This document shows, one piece after another, positions 25,751 to 34,111 of a DNA stretch of 64,000 bases. Every line of letters starts with the position of its first letter. The stretch's first letter is position 1. Under the pieces are notes generated by a model. The model had not been told where the DNA came from. It saw only the letters and a list, made by a program, of their open reading frames with translations, and did no database searches. The DNA comes from MGIIa-L3 sp11892u. GTDB taxonomy: Archaea; Thermoplasmatota; Poseidoniia; Poseidoniales; Poseidoniaceae. The stretch spans positions 31,329 to 95,328 of the forward strand of contig CBFHXB010000008.1 of assembly GCA_965659685.1 (NCBI GenBank), written 5' to 3'. Position numbers and translations under genes: made by a program.

Positions 25751-27514
25751 ATGCAGATCCTGCTCGATGCCGTGAGCGACGACCTCGAAGCGGCGCTGGC
25801 CAGCGTTGGCGTGACTGGGGACCTTTGGCGGCGCGTCATCGGCCCAGCACGTGAGCGCAAGGAAGGCGACGTGGCGTTGCCGTGCTTTCCCTTCGCCAAG
25901 ATGGTCGGCCGTGCACCCGCCGACATCGCTGAGGCCGTGGCTGCTGCCATGCAGGGCCATGAAGCGCTCTCGGAGGTACGGGCCACCAACGGCTACCTCA
26001 ACCTCGTCGCCAACCCTGCATGGTTGGCCCAACACCTCCTCGACGAGGAAGGGCCGCTGAACGGCCCGGTCGCTCCAGAAGACGGCCTTGTGCTCATCGA
26101 GCACACCTCCGCCAACCCCAACGGTCCCTTTCACGTCGGTCGTGCTCGCAACGCCATCCTCGGGGACACCTTGGTGCGTCTGAACCGCTTGGCCGGTCGA
26201 GACGTCCGAGCCGAGTATTACGTGGACGACATGGGCAAGCAAGTGGGCGTGCTCGCATGGGCCTTGGAACACCTGAGTGAGTCCGACGTTGACGCTGCGC
26301 TTTCCGACCGTGGCGACGCTGATTCGACATGGGCGCACAAGCCCGACCACACCCGCGTCCGCTGGTATCAAGCCGCTCAGGCGATCCGTTCGACGAAGGA
26401 AGGCACGCCTGAGGGCGAGGCCATCGAGAAGGCCATCGGCACCATGGTGCACGCCAGCGAGCACGGCGACGAAGCCGTGCTCGATGCCTTCGAGGCCGCG
26501 TACTCGCCGGTGCTCGAAGGCATGTTGGAGACCCTCGGGCGTCTTGGCATCAACTTCGACGCCTTCACCAAGGAATCCACCTTCGTGGTGGACGGCTCGG
26601 TGGCCGCCATCATGGACCACCTTGCGACCTTGGACATCCACGGCGAAGCGGACAACGGTGCGCGTTTCCTCGACCTCGGGCAGCGTGGCTTGAAGGGCAA
26701 GACGGAGTTCTTCTACCGACGTGGCGACGGTTCCTCGCTGTACGCCACGCGCGACCTCGCGTACCACCGATGGAAGTGGACGCAAGCCGACCGCTTGCTG
26801 AACGTCCTTGGCGAAGATCACCGCCTGCAGGCCAAGCAGGTGGGCTTGACCCTCAACGAATTGGGTGAATCGACGCCTGAAGTCGTGTTCTACAGCTTCA
26901 TCAAACTGCCCGAAGGCAAAATGAGCACCCGCCGAGGCAACGTTGTCTTCATGGACGATTTGCTTGAGGAAGCAAAGGCCCAGGCGGCGACCGTGGTGCG
27001 CGACCTGCGCCCTGACTATGACGATGCGCAGATCGATGCCATTTCTGAAGCCGTGGCGACGTCAGCGGTTCGTTTCAACATCATCAAAGTCAGTCCCGAG
27101 AAGGGCTTCACCTTCACGTGGGAAGAAGCGTTGAGCTTCGAAGGGGGCTCTGCACCCTTCGCCATGTACGCGCACACGCGCGCCTGCAGCATCTCACGGA
27201 AGTTGGAAGAGGCCGAGCCTGCTGCTGAGGGTCCGTCCTTTGACGGCCCGATGCCGGACGGATTGGTGGACCTCCTTCGCGTTCTGGCCGTCCACCCAGA
27301 CGTCTTGCGCAACGCTGTGCAGCAGCACAAGCCGCACCTGTTCGCTTTGCACATGCTGGATCTGGCGAATGCGTACAACGGCTTCTACCGTGATTGTCCG
27401 GTCATCGTCGACGGCCGTGCGCATGCCCTGCACGCCGCGGTCAGCGAGCGTGCGCGCGAGGTGCTTCATGCGGGCCTGACCGGCCTTGGGCTGGTGCCGC
27501 TGGAGCGCATGTGA
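25751..27514 (+). CDS. argS: Arginyl-tRNA synthetase
   Basis: The protein has 587 aa. An N-terminal Add-1 domain (residues about 1-105) precedes the class I catalytic core. The core has EHTSANPNGPFHVGRARN, where HVGR is the HIGH equivalent, then YYVDDMGKQVG and KMSTRRGN (KMSKS equivalent). The C-terminal part is the helical DALR anticodon-binding domain. It attaches arginine to tRNA-Arg. The junction TGAGGTGAACCGATG shows the aRF1 stop running into the argS SD. Confidence 0.96.
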   Translation: MQILLDAVSDDLEAALASVGVTGDLWRRVIGPARERKEGDVALPCFPFAKMVGRAPADIAEAVAAAMQGHEALSEVRATNGYLNLVANPAWLAQHLLDEEGPLNGPVAPEDGLVLIEHTSANPNGPFHVGRARNAILGDTLVRLNRLAGRDVRAEYYVDDMGKQVGVLAWALEHLSESDVDAALSDRGDADSTWAHKPDHTRVRWYQAAQAIRSTKEGTPEGEAIEKAIGTMVHASEHGDEAVLDAFEAAYSPVLEGMLETLGRLGINFDAFTKESTFVVDGSVAAIMDHLATLDIHGEADNGARFLDLGQRGLKGKTEFFYRRGDGSSLYATRDLAYHRWKWTQADRLLNVLGEDHRLQAKQVGLTLNELGESTPEVVFYSFIKLPEGKMSTRRGNVVFMDDLLEEAKAQAATVVRDLRPDYDDAQIDAISEAVATSAVRFNIIKVSPEKGFTFTWEEALSFEGGSAPFAMYAHTRACSISRKLEEAEPAAEGPSFDGPMPDGLVDLLRVLAVHPDVLRNAVQQHKPHLFALHMLDLANAYNGFYRDCPVIVDGRAHALHAAVSERAREVLHAGLTGLGLVPLERM

Positions 27515-27621
27515 GGTCGGCCTCGAACAGGGGCCTCGCGCTGTGTTCAACCTGCTTTGAACGCGGATTGTTGCTGCTCCGCAAGGTCAGGGTTTTTGTC
27601 CGCTTTTCGACGGGCGGGGCC

Positions 27622-28602
27622 ATGAACGGCCGCGAGAAGGCGCTTCAAGCGCTTAGCCTCGTGGCCATCATGGTGCTCACGGCCGTGGTCTTTGACCTGC
27701 TGAGTGAACCCGACCAAGACCAAGAAATCGTCTACGTCTTGGTCGACAACCGGATGATGTTCGACGAGAATTCCACGGTCATCGAACTTGATCGAAGTGA
27801 AGTGGCCCGCATTGCCTCGTTCAACATCAAGGTCTTCGGGGACACCAAAATGAGCAACGCGACGGTGGTGGCGGAATTGGTGGACCTCTTCCAAGCCTAC
27901 GACATGGTGGCCGTGCAGGAGATCAAGGACATTGACGAGGAGGTGCCGTACCTCTTCTTGGACGAATTGAACGGCGTCGCAGGGCAAGACAACGTCACCA
28001 ACCAGACCCTGAACTGGAGCATGGTGCTGTCTGAGCGCAGCGGTCAGCAGGAAGACGACAAGAACTCACAGGAGCAGTACGCCTACTACTACCGGCCCAC
28101 GGTGTTTAGGTCGCTGGACAACGGCACGCTGTACGACGACAGCATCAACGATTCCTTCCAGCGTGAACCTTTCATGGCTTCCTTCATGCTCTTGGACCCC
28201 TCCGGCGCAGACACCGGGACGGACCTGGTCATCGTCAACGTCCACACCAAGCCGACCCTTGCGGTGGAGGAGATGAGTGCCCTCGGCGACGTGCACCTGT
28301 GGGGCCAAGCCAACTATTCTGACGACGACGATTACGTCATTCTGGGCGACTTCAACGGTGACTGCTCCTACGCGTCCTACAACGAACTGATCGAGCTGTC
28401 CATCTCATCGGAGAACTACACGTGGTTGGTTCCCGACGATGCCGACACCACGGTGGGCGACTCACGCTGTGCTTACGACAGGATTGTCGCCGCCAGTACC
28501 TTGGACGGTCGGCTGACCGGGAGCTGGGGCGTCGACGAGCGCATCAGCAGCGGTGCGGTGTCGGACCACAAGCCGATCTGGTTCGACATCAAGCGAACCT
28601 AA
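27622..28602 (+). CDS. Secreted or membrane-anchored DNase I-like nuclease/phosphatase
   Basis: The protein has 326 aa. An N-terminal hydrophobic helix (LSLVAIMVLTAVVFDLL, about 11-27) with a basic start suggests a signal anchor. The rest is an endonuclease/exonuclease/phosphatase fold: RIASFNIKVFG, DMVAVQEIKD (metal-binding Glu), LVIVNVHTKP (catalytic His), YVILGDFNGD, and the closing SDHKPIW. All catalytic motifs of DNase I-like enzymes are present. The outer location suggests use of environmental DNA or phosphate esters; this is inference. No partner gene is evident. Upstream lie 107 bp without a gene. Its stop overlaps the convergent small gene by three bases. Confidence 0.86.
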   Translation: MNGREKALQALSLVAIMVLTAVVFDLLSEPDQDQEIVYVLVDNRMMFDENSTVIELDRSEVARIASFNIKVFGDTKMSNATVVAELVDLFQAYDMVAVQEIKDIDEEVPYLFLDELNGVAGQDNVTNQTLNWSMVLSERSGQQEDDKNSQEQYAYYYRPTVFRSLDNGTLYDDSINDSFQREPFMASFMLLDPSGADTGTDLVIVNVHTKPTLAVEEMSALGDVHLWGQANYSDDDDYVILGDFNGDCSYASYNELIELSISSENYTWLVPDDADTTVGDSRCAYDRIVAASTLDGRLTGSWGVDERISSGAVSDHKPIWFDIKRT

Positions 28603-28763
28603 AACACGCCTGCGCTTCTCAAGGAAATGAACGCAACGATCCCACACACGACGTAGATGAGGATTCCAATTGGTCCCCGCTTGAACTTCGAAGACGGTTT
28701 GATACCGAGAATGGGTTCTGCTTTCTCTGCAAGGTCTTCTTCGATCTCTCCAATGGACTTCAT
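28599..28763 (-). CDS. Small single-helix membrane protein
   Basis: A protein of 54 aa, below the usual annotation limit. It has an acidic, helix-like N-terminus (MKSIGEIEEDLAEKAEPI), a basic turn (KFKRG) and one membrane helix (IGILIYVVCGIVAFISL). This layout is protein-like, not that of a random frame. The strand opposite shows nothing better. No function can be given. The 224 bp ahead of it up to base 28987 show no gene. Confidence 0.5.
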   Translation of the reverse strand: MKSIGEIEEDLAEKAEPILGIKPSSKFKRGPIGILIYVVCGIVAFISLRSAGVF

Positions 28764-28987
28764 GCCAATCCAAGAACAAACCACTCAAGACACTTTGGAA
28801 GAGTACAATGGGTGTCCAGTCCCCCAGTACACTGCCTACCTTTCAGCCATGGATGCAGGTTCTGCGGATTCCTGATCGTTTTTGATTTGGGAATCGCGGT
28901 TTGCGCTGAAGCCGTGATGCTCACAACGTCGGTGGTCAGCCTCTCTTCGGAGCATCCTTAATCCGTCACCCTTCTTCCGGTTGAAGC

Positions 28988-29164
28988 ATGTGGATCGTCT
29001 TCGAGATCATCTGGTTCATCATCTTCGACCTCCTTCTCGGGGGCGACAAGTCAGGTCAAAGGTCTGGCCTCGCGAATTTCGTGATTTTTGGAATCCTTGC
29101 GGCCCTTTGTCTCGCCCTGGTGGCGTTTTTTGTTTGGGTGATTACCGGGTCCGCATCCGTTTGA
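28988..29164 (+). CDS. Small two-helix membrane protein (58 aa)
   Basis: A short gene of 58 codons from ATG 28988 to TGA 29164. The protein has two hydrophobic helices, MWIVFEIIWFIIFDLLLG and FVIFGILAALCLALVAFFVW, joined by a short hydrophilic loop with GGDKSGQRSG. A TATA-like CCTTAATC lies about 27 nt ahead of the ATG, as for other leaderless genes here, and a strong hairpin follows the stop at 29194-29227. These three signals together support a real gene. Its role is unknown; a membrane zinc-ribbon protein is encoded next. Confidence 0.6.
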   Translation: MWIVFEIIWFIIFDLLLGGDKSGQRSGLANFVIFGILAALCLALVAFFVWVITGSASV

Positions 29165-29193
29165 CCTTTGTCGTTTTGAACGCCGGGGGAGAT

Positions 29194-29227
29194 CTTCAGG
29201 CGGAGTCCTCGAGGCCTCCGCCTGAAG
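29194..29227 (+). terminator. Strong 12-bp hairpin
   Basis: CTTCAGGCGGAG (29194-29205) and CTCCGCCTGAAG (29216-29227) are perfect reverse complements around a 10-nt loop. It lies 29 nt after the small gene's stop and directly ahead of the TATA-like box (29229-29236) of the next gene. There is no long T-run after it, so it may be a terminator, a processing site or an operator. Confidence 0.5.
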
Positions 29228-29257
29228 GTTCATTCACGGCCTCGTCTGGTGTAGAAC

Positions 29258-29674
29258 ATGGCCAATGTTGAGGTGGATTGCCCTCACTGTGGCGGGAGAA
29301 TCAACCTCGGCACAAACGCGTCTGGAACGTTTGATTGCCCGCTTTGCAACGAGCAGTTTGAATGGAACTCAGATGCGCCGTCTTTTCTGGACATCTTCTC
29401 TGAGCTGGGATTCTGGATCGGTTCCTTGGCCCCGTTCCTGCTTGCTTGCTTGGGGATTGTCCTCGGTCTCATCATCGACGAGGGGGACGGGTGGACGGCC
29501 CTGGGCTGGTTCCTTGTTTCGGTGGTCGTGTGGCCCGTCGTGTCCCTCGCCATTGGCATCTATGCATATGTGACGGCGCGGGTGCCGCTGATGATTGGAG
29601 GACTGGTGTCCCTTGCGGTCTCGGGCGGTCTCCACCTGCTGTTTTGGACTTGGATTGCCATAAGAGGCTTCTGA
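29258..29674 (+). CDS. Membrane protein with N-terminal zinc ribbon
   Basis: The 138-aa protein starts with a zinc ribbon (CPHCGGRINL and CPLCNEQFEW, residues about 8-34) followed by three or four membrane helices: GFWIGSLAPFLLACLGIVLGLII, then a tryptophan-rich GWFLVSVVVWPVVSLAIGIY, and two shorter ones. Zinc-ribbon plus helices is a common layout of small archaeal membrane proteins of unknown role. A TATA-like TTCATTCA lies 25 nt ahead of the ATG. Confidence 0.75.
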   Translation: MANVEVDCPHCGGRINLGTNASGTFDCPLCNEQFEWNSDAPSFLDIFSELGFWIGSLAPFLLACLGIVLGLIIDEGDGWTALGWFLVSVVVWPVVSLAIGIYAYVTARVPLMIGGLVSLAVSGGLHLLFWTWIAIRGF

Positions 29675-29753
29675 GGTCTGGTATGGCCGAGGGCGGTTTG
29701 ACCTCTTTCCGTCGACCTTGCAGTGGGTCCTCATAGAGGGCTCAGGAAGGTCC

Positions 29754-30257
29754 TCAGGTGGACCCTTCGTTGTCCATGGCGGCCTCGGCCTCGCCCTGAC
29801 GCTCCTCGTCGTGCGCATGGATGTCCGCGCCCAAGCCAGCAAGCACCTCGAAGGCCTCTTCCGCCGTTTTGCAACGCTGGAAGAAGCGGGTCTGGGGCCA
29901 ACCGCAGTCCACCGTGTCCGCCTCTGTGGGATGTTCTTCCACCCAGGCTTCGCACGCTGAGCCGTAGCACAGGGCGCTGAACTGGCGAAGGTCCACCCAC
30001 ATGGTCCGGCGGCGGCAGACCGGACATTCACGGACCAGGAGGTGTGCGAGTTCCGTCATGCCGTCTTCGCCGATGACGTCGACGTCCCAGGCCACGACGC
30101 TGGCACGTTCGAGTCGCATGCGTTCGGTTTTCTTCAGGAAGGCACGAAGCACGCGCCATGCGGTCGCTTCCTCGGAAAAGCAACCCAGACCGATCGGCCC
30201 TTGCTCCTCTTCGATGACCGAGGGCACGTAGACGCGCTTGACCGGCGTCTCGTCCAT
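29754..30257 (-). CDS. Hypothetical protein with putative zinc-binding cysteines
   Basis: A 167-aa soluble acidic protein I do not recognise. The middle part has ECPVCRRRTMW and later single cysteines (ALCYGSACEAW, DCGW) that could bind a metal. The C-terminus is acidic (DEERQGEAEAAMDNE). It follows folB on the same strand with a 25-bp gap, so it may be in the folB-parvulin operon. 79 bp without a gene separate its end from the convergent zinc-ribbon membrane-protein gene. Confidence 0.65.
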   Translation of the reverse strand: MDETPVKRVYVPSVIEEEQGPIGLGCFSEEATAWRVLRAFLKKTERMRLERASVVAWDVDVIGEDGMTELAHLLVRECPVCRRRTMWVDLRQFSALCYGSACEAWVEEHPTEADTVDCGWPQTRFFQRCKTAEEAFEVLAGLGADIHAHDEERQGEAEAAMDNEGST

Positions 30258-30282
30258 GCGCTGCGTCCGTCAACGCGCCGCA

Positions 30283-30651
30283 TCAAGGCTCCGCTTCTGC
30301 AGCGCGAGATGCCTCGACCCATGGGCATCCGCCGGGGTGCGGGAGGGGTGCTTCGGGCTTGGCGATGCGCACCGTGGCCTTGGCCACTCCTGGCGTGGTC
30401 ATGAGCCGGTCGAGGATTGCGTCGACCATGGCCTCCAGAAGCCGGTACGGTTGATCCGATTCGAGCAACACGGCGTCCACGGCGCTTTGCAGATCGGCGT
30501 AGTTGACCGTGGCGTCGAGTTGGGTGGCTCCAACGCTGCCGGTCACCACGCTCACGTCGACCACGAAGGGCTGCGTGCGCTCGAGTTCGTGGTCGAACCA
30601 GCCGTGGGTCGCGTGGACCTCGTAGCCTTCCAGCCCGATGGTGTAGGCCAC
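30283..30651 (-). CDS. folB: Dihydroneopterin aldolase family protein
   Basis: A protein of 122 aa, the usual FolB length. Family blocks are GLEGYEVHATHGWFDHE, the TQPFVVDVSV strand, ATVNYADLQSAVDAV, and VRIAKPEAPLP with the conserved lysine. It cleaves dihydroneopterin to the hydroxymethyl pterin used in folate synthesis. The start is GTG 30651 with SD GAGGTGA that begins at the stop of the parvulin gene. With folP and the pterin dehydratase fusion it argues for a folate-type pterin pathway in this organism. Confidence 0.88.
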   Translation of the reverse strand: MAYTIGLEGYEVHATHGWFDHELERTQPFVVDVSVVTGSVGATQLDATVNYADLQSAVDAVLLESDQPYRLLEAMVDAILDRLMTTPGVAKATVRIAKPEAPLPHPGGCPWVEASRAAEAEP

Positions 30652-30660
30652 GTGCTCACC

Positions 30661-30951
30661 TCAGGGTTCGTCCTTTTCGTGGACCCAAATGAGGTGCCAG
30701 CCGAATTCGGTGCGGACAGGGTCGGAGACTTCGCCCACGGGCATGCTCCACACCGCGGTGTCGAAGGGGCGGACCATCTGACCGTTGCGGAACCAGCCAA
30801 GGTCCCCGTTGTTGCCCTTCGAGGGGCAGCTGGATTTCTTTCGTGCCATCTTTTGGAAGGCCTTGAGCGACGTGCACTTCTCTCGAATCTGCAAGGCTTC
30901 GGCCTTCGAATCGACCAGAATGTGCGACGCATGGGCACGACGGGGCGGCAT
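30661..30951 (-). CDS. Parvulin-type peptidyl-prolyl isomerase
   Basis: A 96-aa stand-alone PpiC/rotamase domain. It shows ASHILVDSKAEA, then NGDLGWFRNGQMVRPFDTAV and FGWHLIWVHEK, the full parvulin core. There is no signal peptide, so it is probably cytoplasmic. ATG 30951 gives the normal N-terminus; a longer frame reaches back into the peptidase gene and looks unlikely. It is followed by folB with stop/SD overlap. Confidence 0.88.
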   Translation of the reverse strand: MPPRRAHASHILVDSKAEALQIREKCTSLKAFQKMARKKSSCPSKGNNGDLGWFRNGQMVRPFDTAVWSMPVGEVSDPVRTEFGWHLIWVHEKDEP

Positions 30952-30989
30952 GAACCGAACCCTGAGGCGGCCCCCTAAGACCGTGCCGC

Positions 30990-32759
30990 TCAGCCCCACG
31001 CGAGCCATCGTAGGTAGGTGCCATACACGGTCACGGAGACGCCAAGGGATTCTGCGTTGAAGCGTGACATGTCGTCCGCGTAGGTGTGGTACTCGTAGGA
31101 CCCGCTGCCGTAGCAGACGATGGCGTCCCCTTCCACACCGCCCGGCAGGTCGTAGACGAAGGGGCCGTGGTCGGAGTTGTAGGGCATGCCCGTCTCGGAG
31201 CCTTGCGCGCCGTCAAGCAGCGAGAAACTCACCGAGTAACGCTCGGCCACGTCGGAACGCTCGGTCTGGTAGAGGGCGTAGATCGCCTGAATGTTCGCAA
31301 GGTCTTCGGCGTTGTTGCTGAACATGGAAATGCCGTTGCCTCGGTTTGCATCGATGTCCACGTGGTTCATGTCGAGGTTGATGTAGAGGCGCAGGTTGCT
31401 CGCCAAGACCTGTCCGTTGGCCTGCACGTAGGCCTTCGATCCAAAGAGCCCCTCCTCTTCGCCGCCCCATGTGCAAAAGCGTAGGGTGCGTTCTGGCGTC
31501 CCTTCTGTTTCGGCGATCTTGGCGATTTGCCGCGCCATCTCGAGCACGCTGGCCGTGCCTGAAGTGTCGTCCACTGCCCCCGGGCTGTGGTACACCGTGT
31601 CGTGGTGGGCGCCGACGATGACCACTTCCGAGGAGGTTCCAGTCATCGTGCCACAGGGCACCTTGACCTCGAGTTGTCCGTTGTTGGTGACGTCCACGAC
31701 CATCTCCAACCGCGCACCGTCCTCGGCGAGTTGGCGCATCTGTTGTCCGGTGTTGTTTGACACTGCAAGGAAGGCGATGTCGGGCAAGGAACCTCCGTTG
31801 GCGGCCTTAACGTCGTCCACCAGGACCGTCTTGAAAATCGGCACGCAATCGTCCGCTTCGACCAAGCCACAATTGGAGGCGGTGTTGATTCGGATCAGGC
31901 CTGCAAGGTCGTTCTGAGCGGCTTTGACGATCAATTCGGTGTTGCCACCGGTCGTTCCACCGCTGTCCACCAAGCCCACGGCACCTCCGGCCGACGACCA
32001 CGCGCCATCGTCCGAACCGTCGCCGAGGTCGACCACGGGCATGTCCATGTTGAATTGGACGTCGATGGAGCCAGAGAATCCCTGGATGACGTAATCGGTC
32101 CGGTGCTCAAAGGTGACGATGCGTCCTTGGGCACCGATGTCACCAGGTCCACACGGTTGCACCAGCGGCAAGGCGCCGGGCGGACACATGCGCAGCGAAG
32201 GTTCGCCGTTGATGCTGAACATGTCCACTGGGTAGGAATTCATCTGGGTGGTGTACCCCATGTCGGACAGGTTTTCGAGGATGCTTTCCGCGGCCGCATG
32301 TTCCTCGGCCGTGCCGGACATGCGGCCTTCCCAATCGGGGTGCCCGAGCGCCAGCAGGCCGTTGGCGTAGGCCTCGGCTTGGTTTGCGTCGTAGTCGATG
32401 AGCTGCCAGTTTGGGTCTTTGCCACCGCCAATGACGCCGGTGGTGAAGAGCACCACCGTCAACAGCATCGCCGCGATGCCGACCGCCACGAATCCCGCCA
32501 TGGGGACCCCCAACGGCCCTTCTCGCCGCATGAAGGCCTGCAGTCCCCCGGATTCGGTGGGCAACATGTCGAGGACCTCGGCAGGATCGACCGCGTCCAA
32601 GGCCGGGTCCAAATCGCTCACGCTTCGGGATGGTGAGGGGACGGCGGCGCTTTGGAGCCGCTCGAGGAGTTCTTGCTTCCGACCCGATACAGGCAAGCCT
32701 TGCTCGCGCAACCGTTCCTTGAGTTCGGCCACGTTGAGCACCGTCAGGTCCTCACTCAT
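30990..32759 (-). CDS. Membrane-anchored M28 zinc aminopeptidase with N-terminal SAP domain
   Basis: The protein has 589 aa. Residues about 6-38 form a SAP motif (LNVAELKERLREQGLPVSGR). A Ser/Pro- and acid-rich linker and one membrane helix (about 86-110) follow. The outer part ends in an M28 peptidase: GAHHDTV, VDDTSGTASVLEMA, EEEGLFGSKAY, YINLDMNH and NSDHGPF supply the two-zinc site. An insertion with a protease-associated-like beta region separates membrane and catalytic core. By the positive-inside rule the SAP part is inside and the peptidase outside; this is inference. It probably frees amino acids from peptides at the cell surface. A TATA-like TTGATGAA (32781-32788) lies 25 nt upstream of the ATG. 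Confidence 0.87.
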   Translation of the reverse strand: MSEDLTVLNVAELKERLREQGLPVSGRKQELLERLQSAAVPSPSRSVSDLDPALDAVDPAEVLDMLPTESGGLQAFMRREGPLGVPMAGFVAVGIAAMLLTVVLFTTGVIGGGKDPNWQLIDYDANQAEAYANGLLALGHPDWEGRMSGTAEEHAAAESILENLSDMGYTTQMNSYPVDMFSINGEPSLRMCPPGALPLVQPCGPGDIGAQGRIVTFEHRTDYVIQGFSGSIDVQFNMDMPVVDLGDGSDDGAWSSAGGAVGLVDSGGTTGGNTELIVKAAQNDLAGLIRINTASNCGLVEADDCVPIFKTVLVDDVKAANGGSLPDIAFLAVSNNTGQQMRQLAEDGARLEMVVDVTNNGQLEVKVPCGTMTGTSSEVVIVGAHHDTVYHSPGAVDDTSGTASVLEMARQIAKIAETEGTPERTLRFCTWGGEEEGLFGSKAYVQANGQVLASNLRLYINLDMNHVDIDANRGNGISMFSNNAEDLANIQAIYALYQTERSDVAERYSVSFSLLDGAQGSETGMPYNSDHGPFVYDLPGGVEGDAIVCYGSGSYEYHTYADDMSRFNAESLGVSVTVYGTYLRWLAWG

Positions 32760-32780
32760 GCGGGGTGCTTCGCTTGGGCC

Positions 32781-32788
32781 TTCATCAA
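32781..32788 (-). promoter_or_regulatory. TATA-like box of the M28 peptidase gene
   Basis: TTGATGAA on the minus strand, centred about 25 nt ahead of ATG 32759. The same string stands at the same distance ahead of ATG 60778. Confidence 0.5.
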
Positions 32789-32851
32789 GGCGGTGGTGGG
32801 TTGCATCGAGGTCAGGCGAATCTCTGGAGGCTGGACGCCCGCCGTTTCGGT

Positions 32852-33448
32852 TCAGATTTCGTCGCCGGTCCAACGTTGCCCAAGCCGATGCTCGATTTTC
32901 AGTTGGTCGAGGATGCGGGCGACGATGAAGTCCACCATGTCCTCGATGGAGGTCGGGTGGGTGTAGAAGCCAGGCATGGCCGGCAGGACGACCACACCCC
33001 ATCCCGACAGCTTGGCCAGGTTTTCGAGATGAACCGTCGCGAGGGGGGTTTCACGGGGGACGATGACAAGGGGTCGGTTTTCCTTCATGGCGACGATGCC
33101 CGAGCGGGTCACGAGGTTGTCGGAGATGCCCGCTGCAAGTTTCCCGATGGTGGTCCCCGAGCAGGGGCAGATCACCACGGCGTCGATTTTTGCCGAGCCA
33201 GAGGCGGACTTGGCGCCGACGTTTTTCGCGTCCTCGAGCGTGAGGCCCAGCCGCTCTGCGACCTCTTCTGGCGTGGTGTCGCATTCGTGTTTGAGGGTCA
33301 AGCGGGCGGAATCGGTGGCGACGAGGCGGACGGAGCGTCCGGCGTCCACCAAGCACTCCAACAGGCGCACACCATAGACGGCCCCAGAAGCGCCGCTGAT
33401 GCAGACGACAATTTCTCCAGTCACGCATGGAGGTCCGTGCTCGGCCAC
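32852..33448 (-). CDS. ubiX: Flavin prenyltransferase UbiX
   Basis: This 198-aa protein matches UbiX/Pad1, which prenylates FMN to make the cofactor of UbiD-type decarboxylases. GEIVVCISGASGAVYGVRL opens the flavodoxin-like fold, VICPCSGTTIGKLAAGISDNL and LVIVPRETPLATVHL carry phosphate and prenyl binding, and LPAMPGFYTHP follows. No UbiD partner is in the window. The start is either GTG 33448 or GTG 33424; the second gives the family's usual N-terminus. Confidence 0.93.
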   Translation of the reverse strand: MAEHGPPCVTGEIVVCISGASGAVYGVRLLECLVDAGRSVRLVATDSARLTLKHECDTTPEEVAERLGLTLEDAKNVGAKSASGSAKIDAVVICPCSGTTIGKLAAGISDNLVTRSGIVAMKENRPLVIVPRETPLATVHLENLAKLSGWGVVVLPAMPGFYTHPTSIEDMVDFIVARILDQLKIEHRLGQRWTGDEI

Positions 33449-33472
33449 TTCAACCCTTGTCCCGCCCTACCG

Positions 33473-34102
33473 TCAAAGCAGAGGCGTGCGGTTGAGGGCC
33501 TGCGGGGCTGTTTTGAGCATCGCCTCCACCAAGGCCTCGCGGGCGACGGGATGGCCGAGGGCCCGGAGCGACGTGGTCATGTCAGGATTCAACCCGCATC
33601 CCGCAAGCGCCTCCACTCGGCCGGGAGGTGTGTCGAGGTTGACGGTCAATCCGTGCCGGCTCACCCATCGCAGGAACGAGAGGCCAATGGAGCAGACTTT
33701 GCGGCCGTCCACCCACACGCCTTGCATGCGTTCGTCGCGGTGTCCGCCAATGCCAAGTTCAGCCAAAGCAGCGATGACCCACCCTTCCAAGCGATGGATG
33801 ACGGCGGCCACGTTTGCCTCACCTTCCAAGTTCCAATGGACCACAGGATAGACCACCACTTGTCCCGGGCCGTGCCAGGTGAGCCCTCCGCCACGGTCGG
33901 TGCTCGCCGTTGCGTAGTCCTCCGGCGGAGACACGCCGTCGTTTCGGGCCCGAGGGCCCACCGTGACCACCTCTGGGTGCTCCACAAAGACGAGCAGGTC
34001 TTCGCGTTCGTCGCGGATCCGTTCTTGCTGCCATTCACGCATGGACGCGTCGGTGGCCTCCCACGGGGTCACGTCAAGTTGGAGGATCTCCACCTTCCGC
34101 AT
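33473..34102 (-). CDS. lipB: Octanoyltransferase LipB
   Basis: A 209-aa protein. It matches LipB, which moves octanoate from acyl carrier protein to the lipoyl domains of 2-oxoacid dehydrogenases. DRGGGLTWHGPGQVVVYP is the substrate loop, K135 sits in DGRKVCSIG, and the nucleophile is Cys169 in LAGCGLNPDMTTSL. The Cys/Lys pair separates LipB from LplA ligases. It lies 10 kb from the lipA-dehydrogenase operon. Its junction with dut reads TGAGGGAG before the ATG, so the two are co-transcribed. Confidence 0.9.
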   Translation of the reverse strand: MRKVEILQLDVTPWEATDASMREWQQERIRDEREDLLVFVEHPEVVTVGPRARNDGVSPPEDYATASTDRGGGLTWHGPGQVVVYPVVHWNLEGEANVAAVIHRLEGWVIAALAELGIGGHRDERMQGVWVDGRKVCSIGLSFLRWVSRHGLTVNLDTPPGRVEALAGCGLNPDMTTSLRALGHPVAREALVEAMLKTAPQALNRTPLL

Positions 34103-34111
34103 GCTGCTCCC

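Noticed and set aside
25460..26821. 453-codon minus-strand frame over aRF1/argS
   Set aside because: Overlaps two certain genes in an operon; no motif.
28657..28875. 72-codon plus-strand frame opposite the 54-aa membrane protein
   Set aside because: No hydrophobic or domain pattern; the minus-strand frame looks more like a protein.
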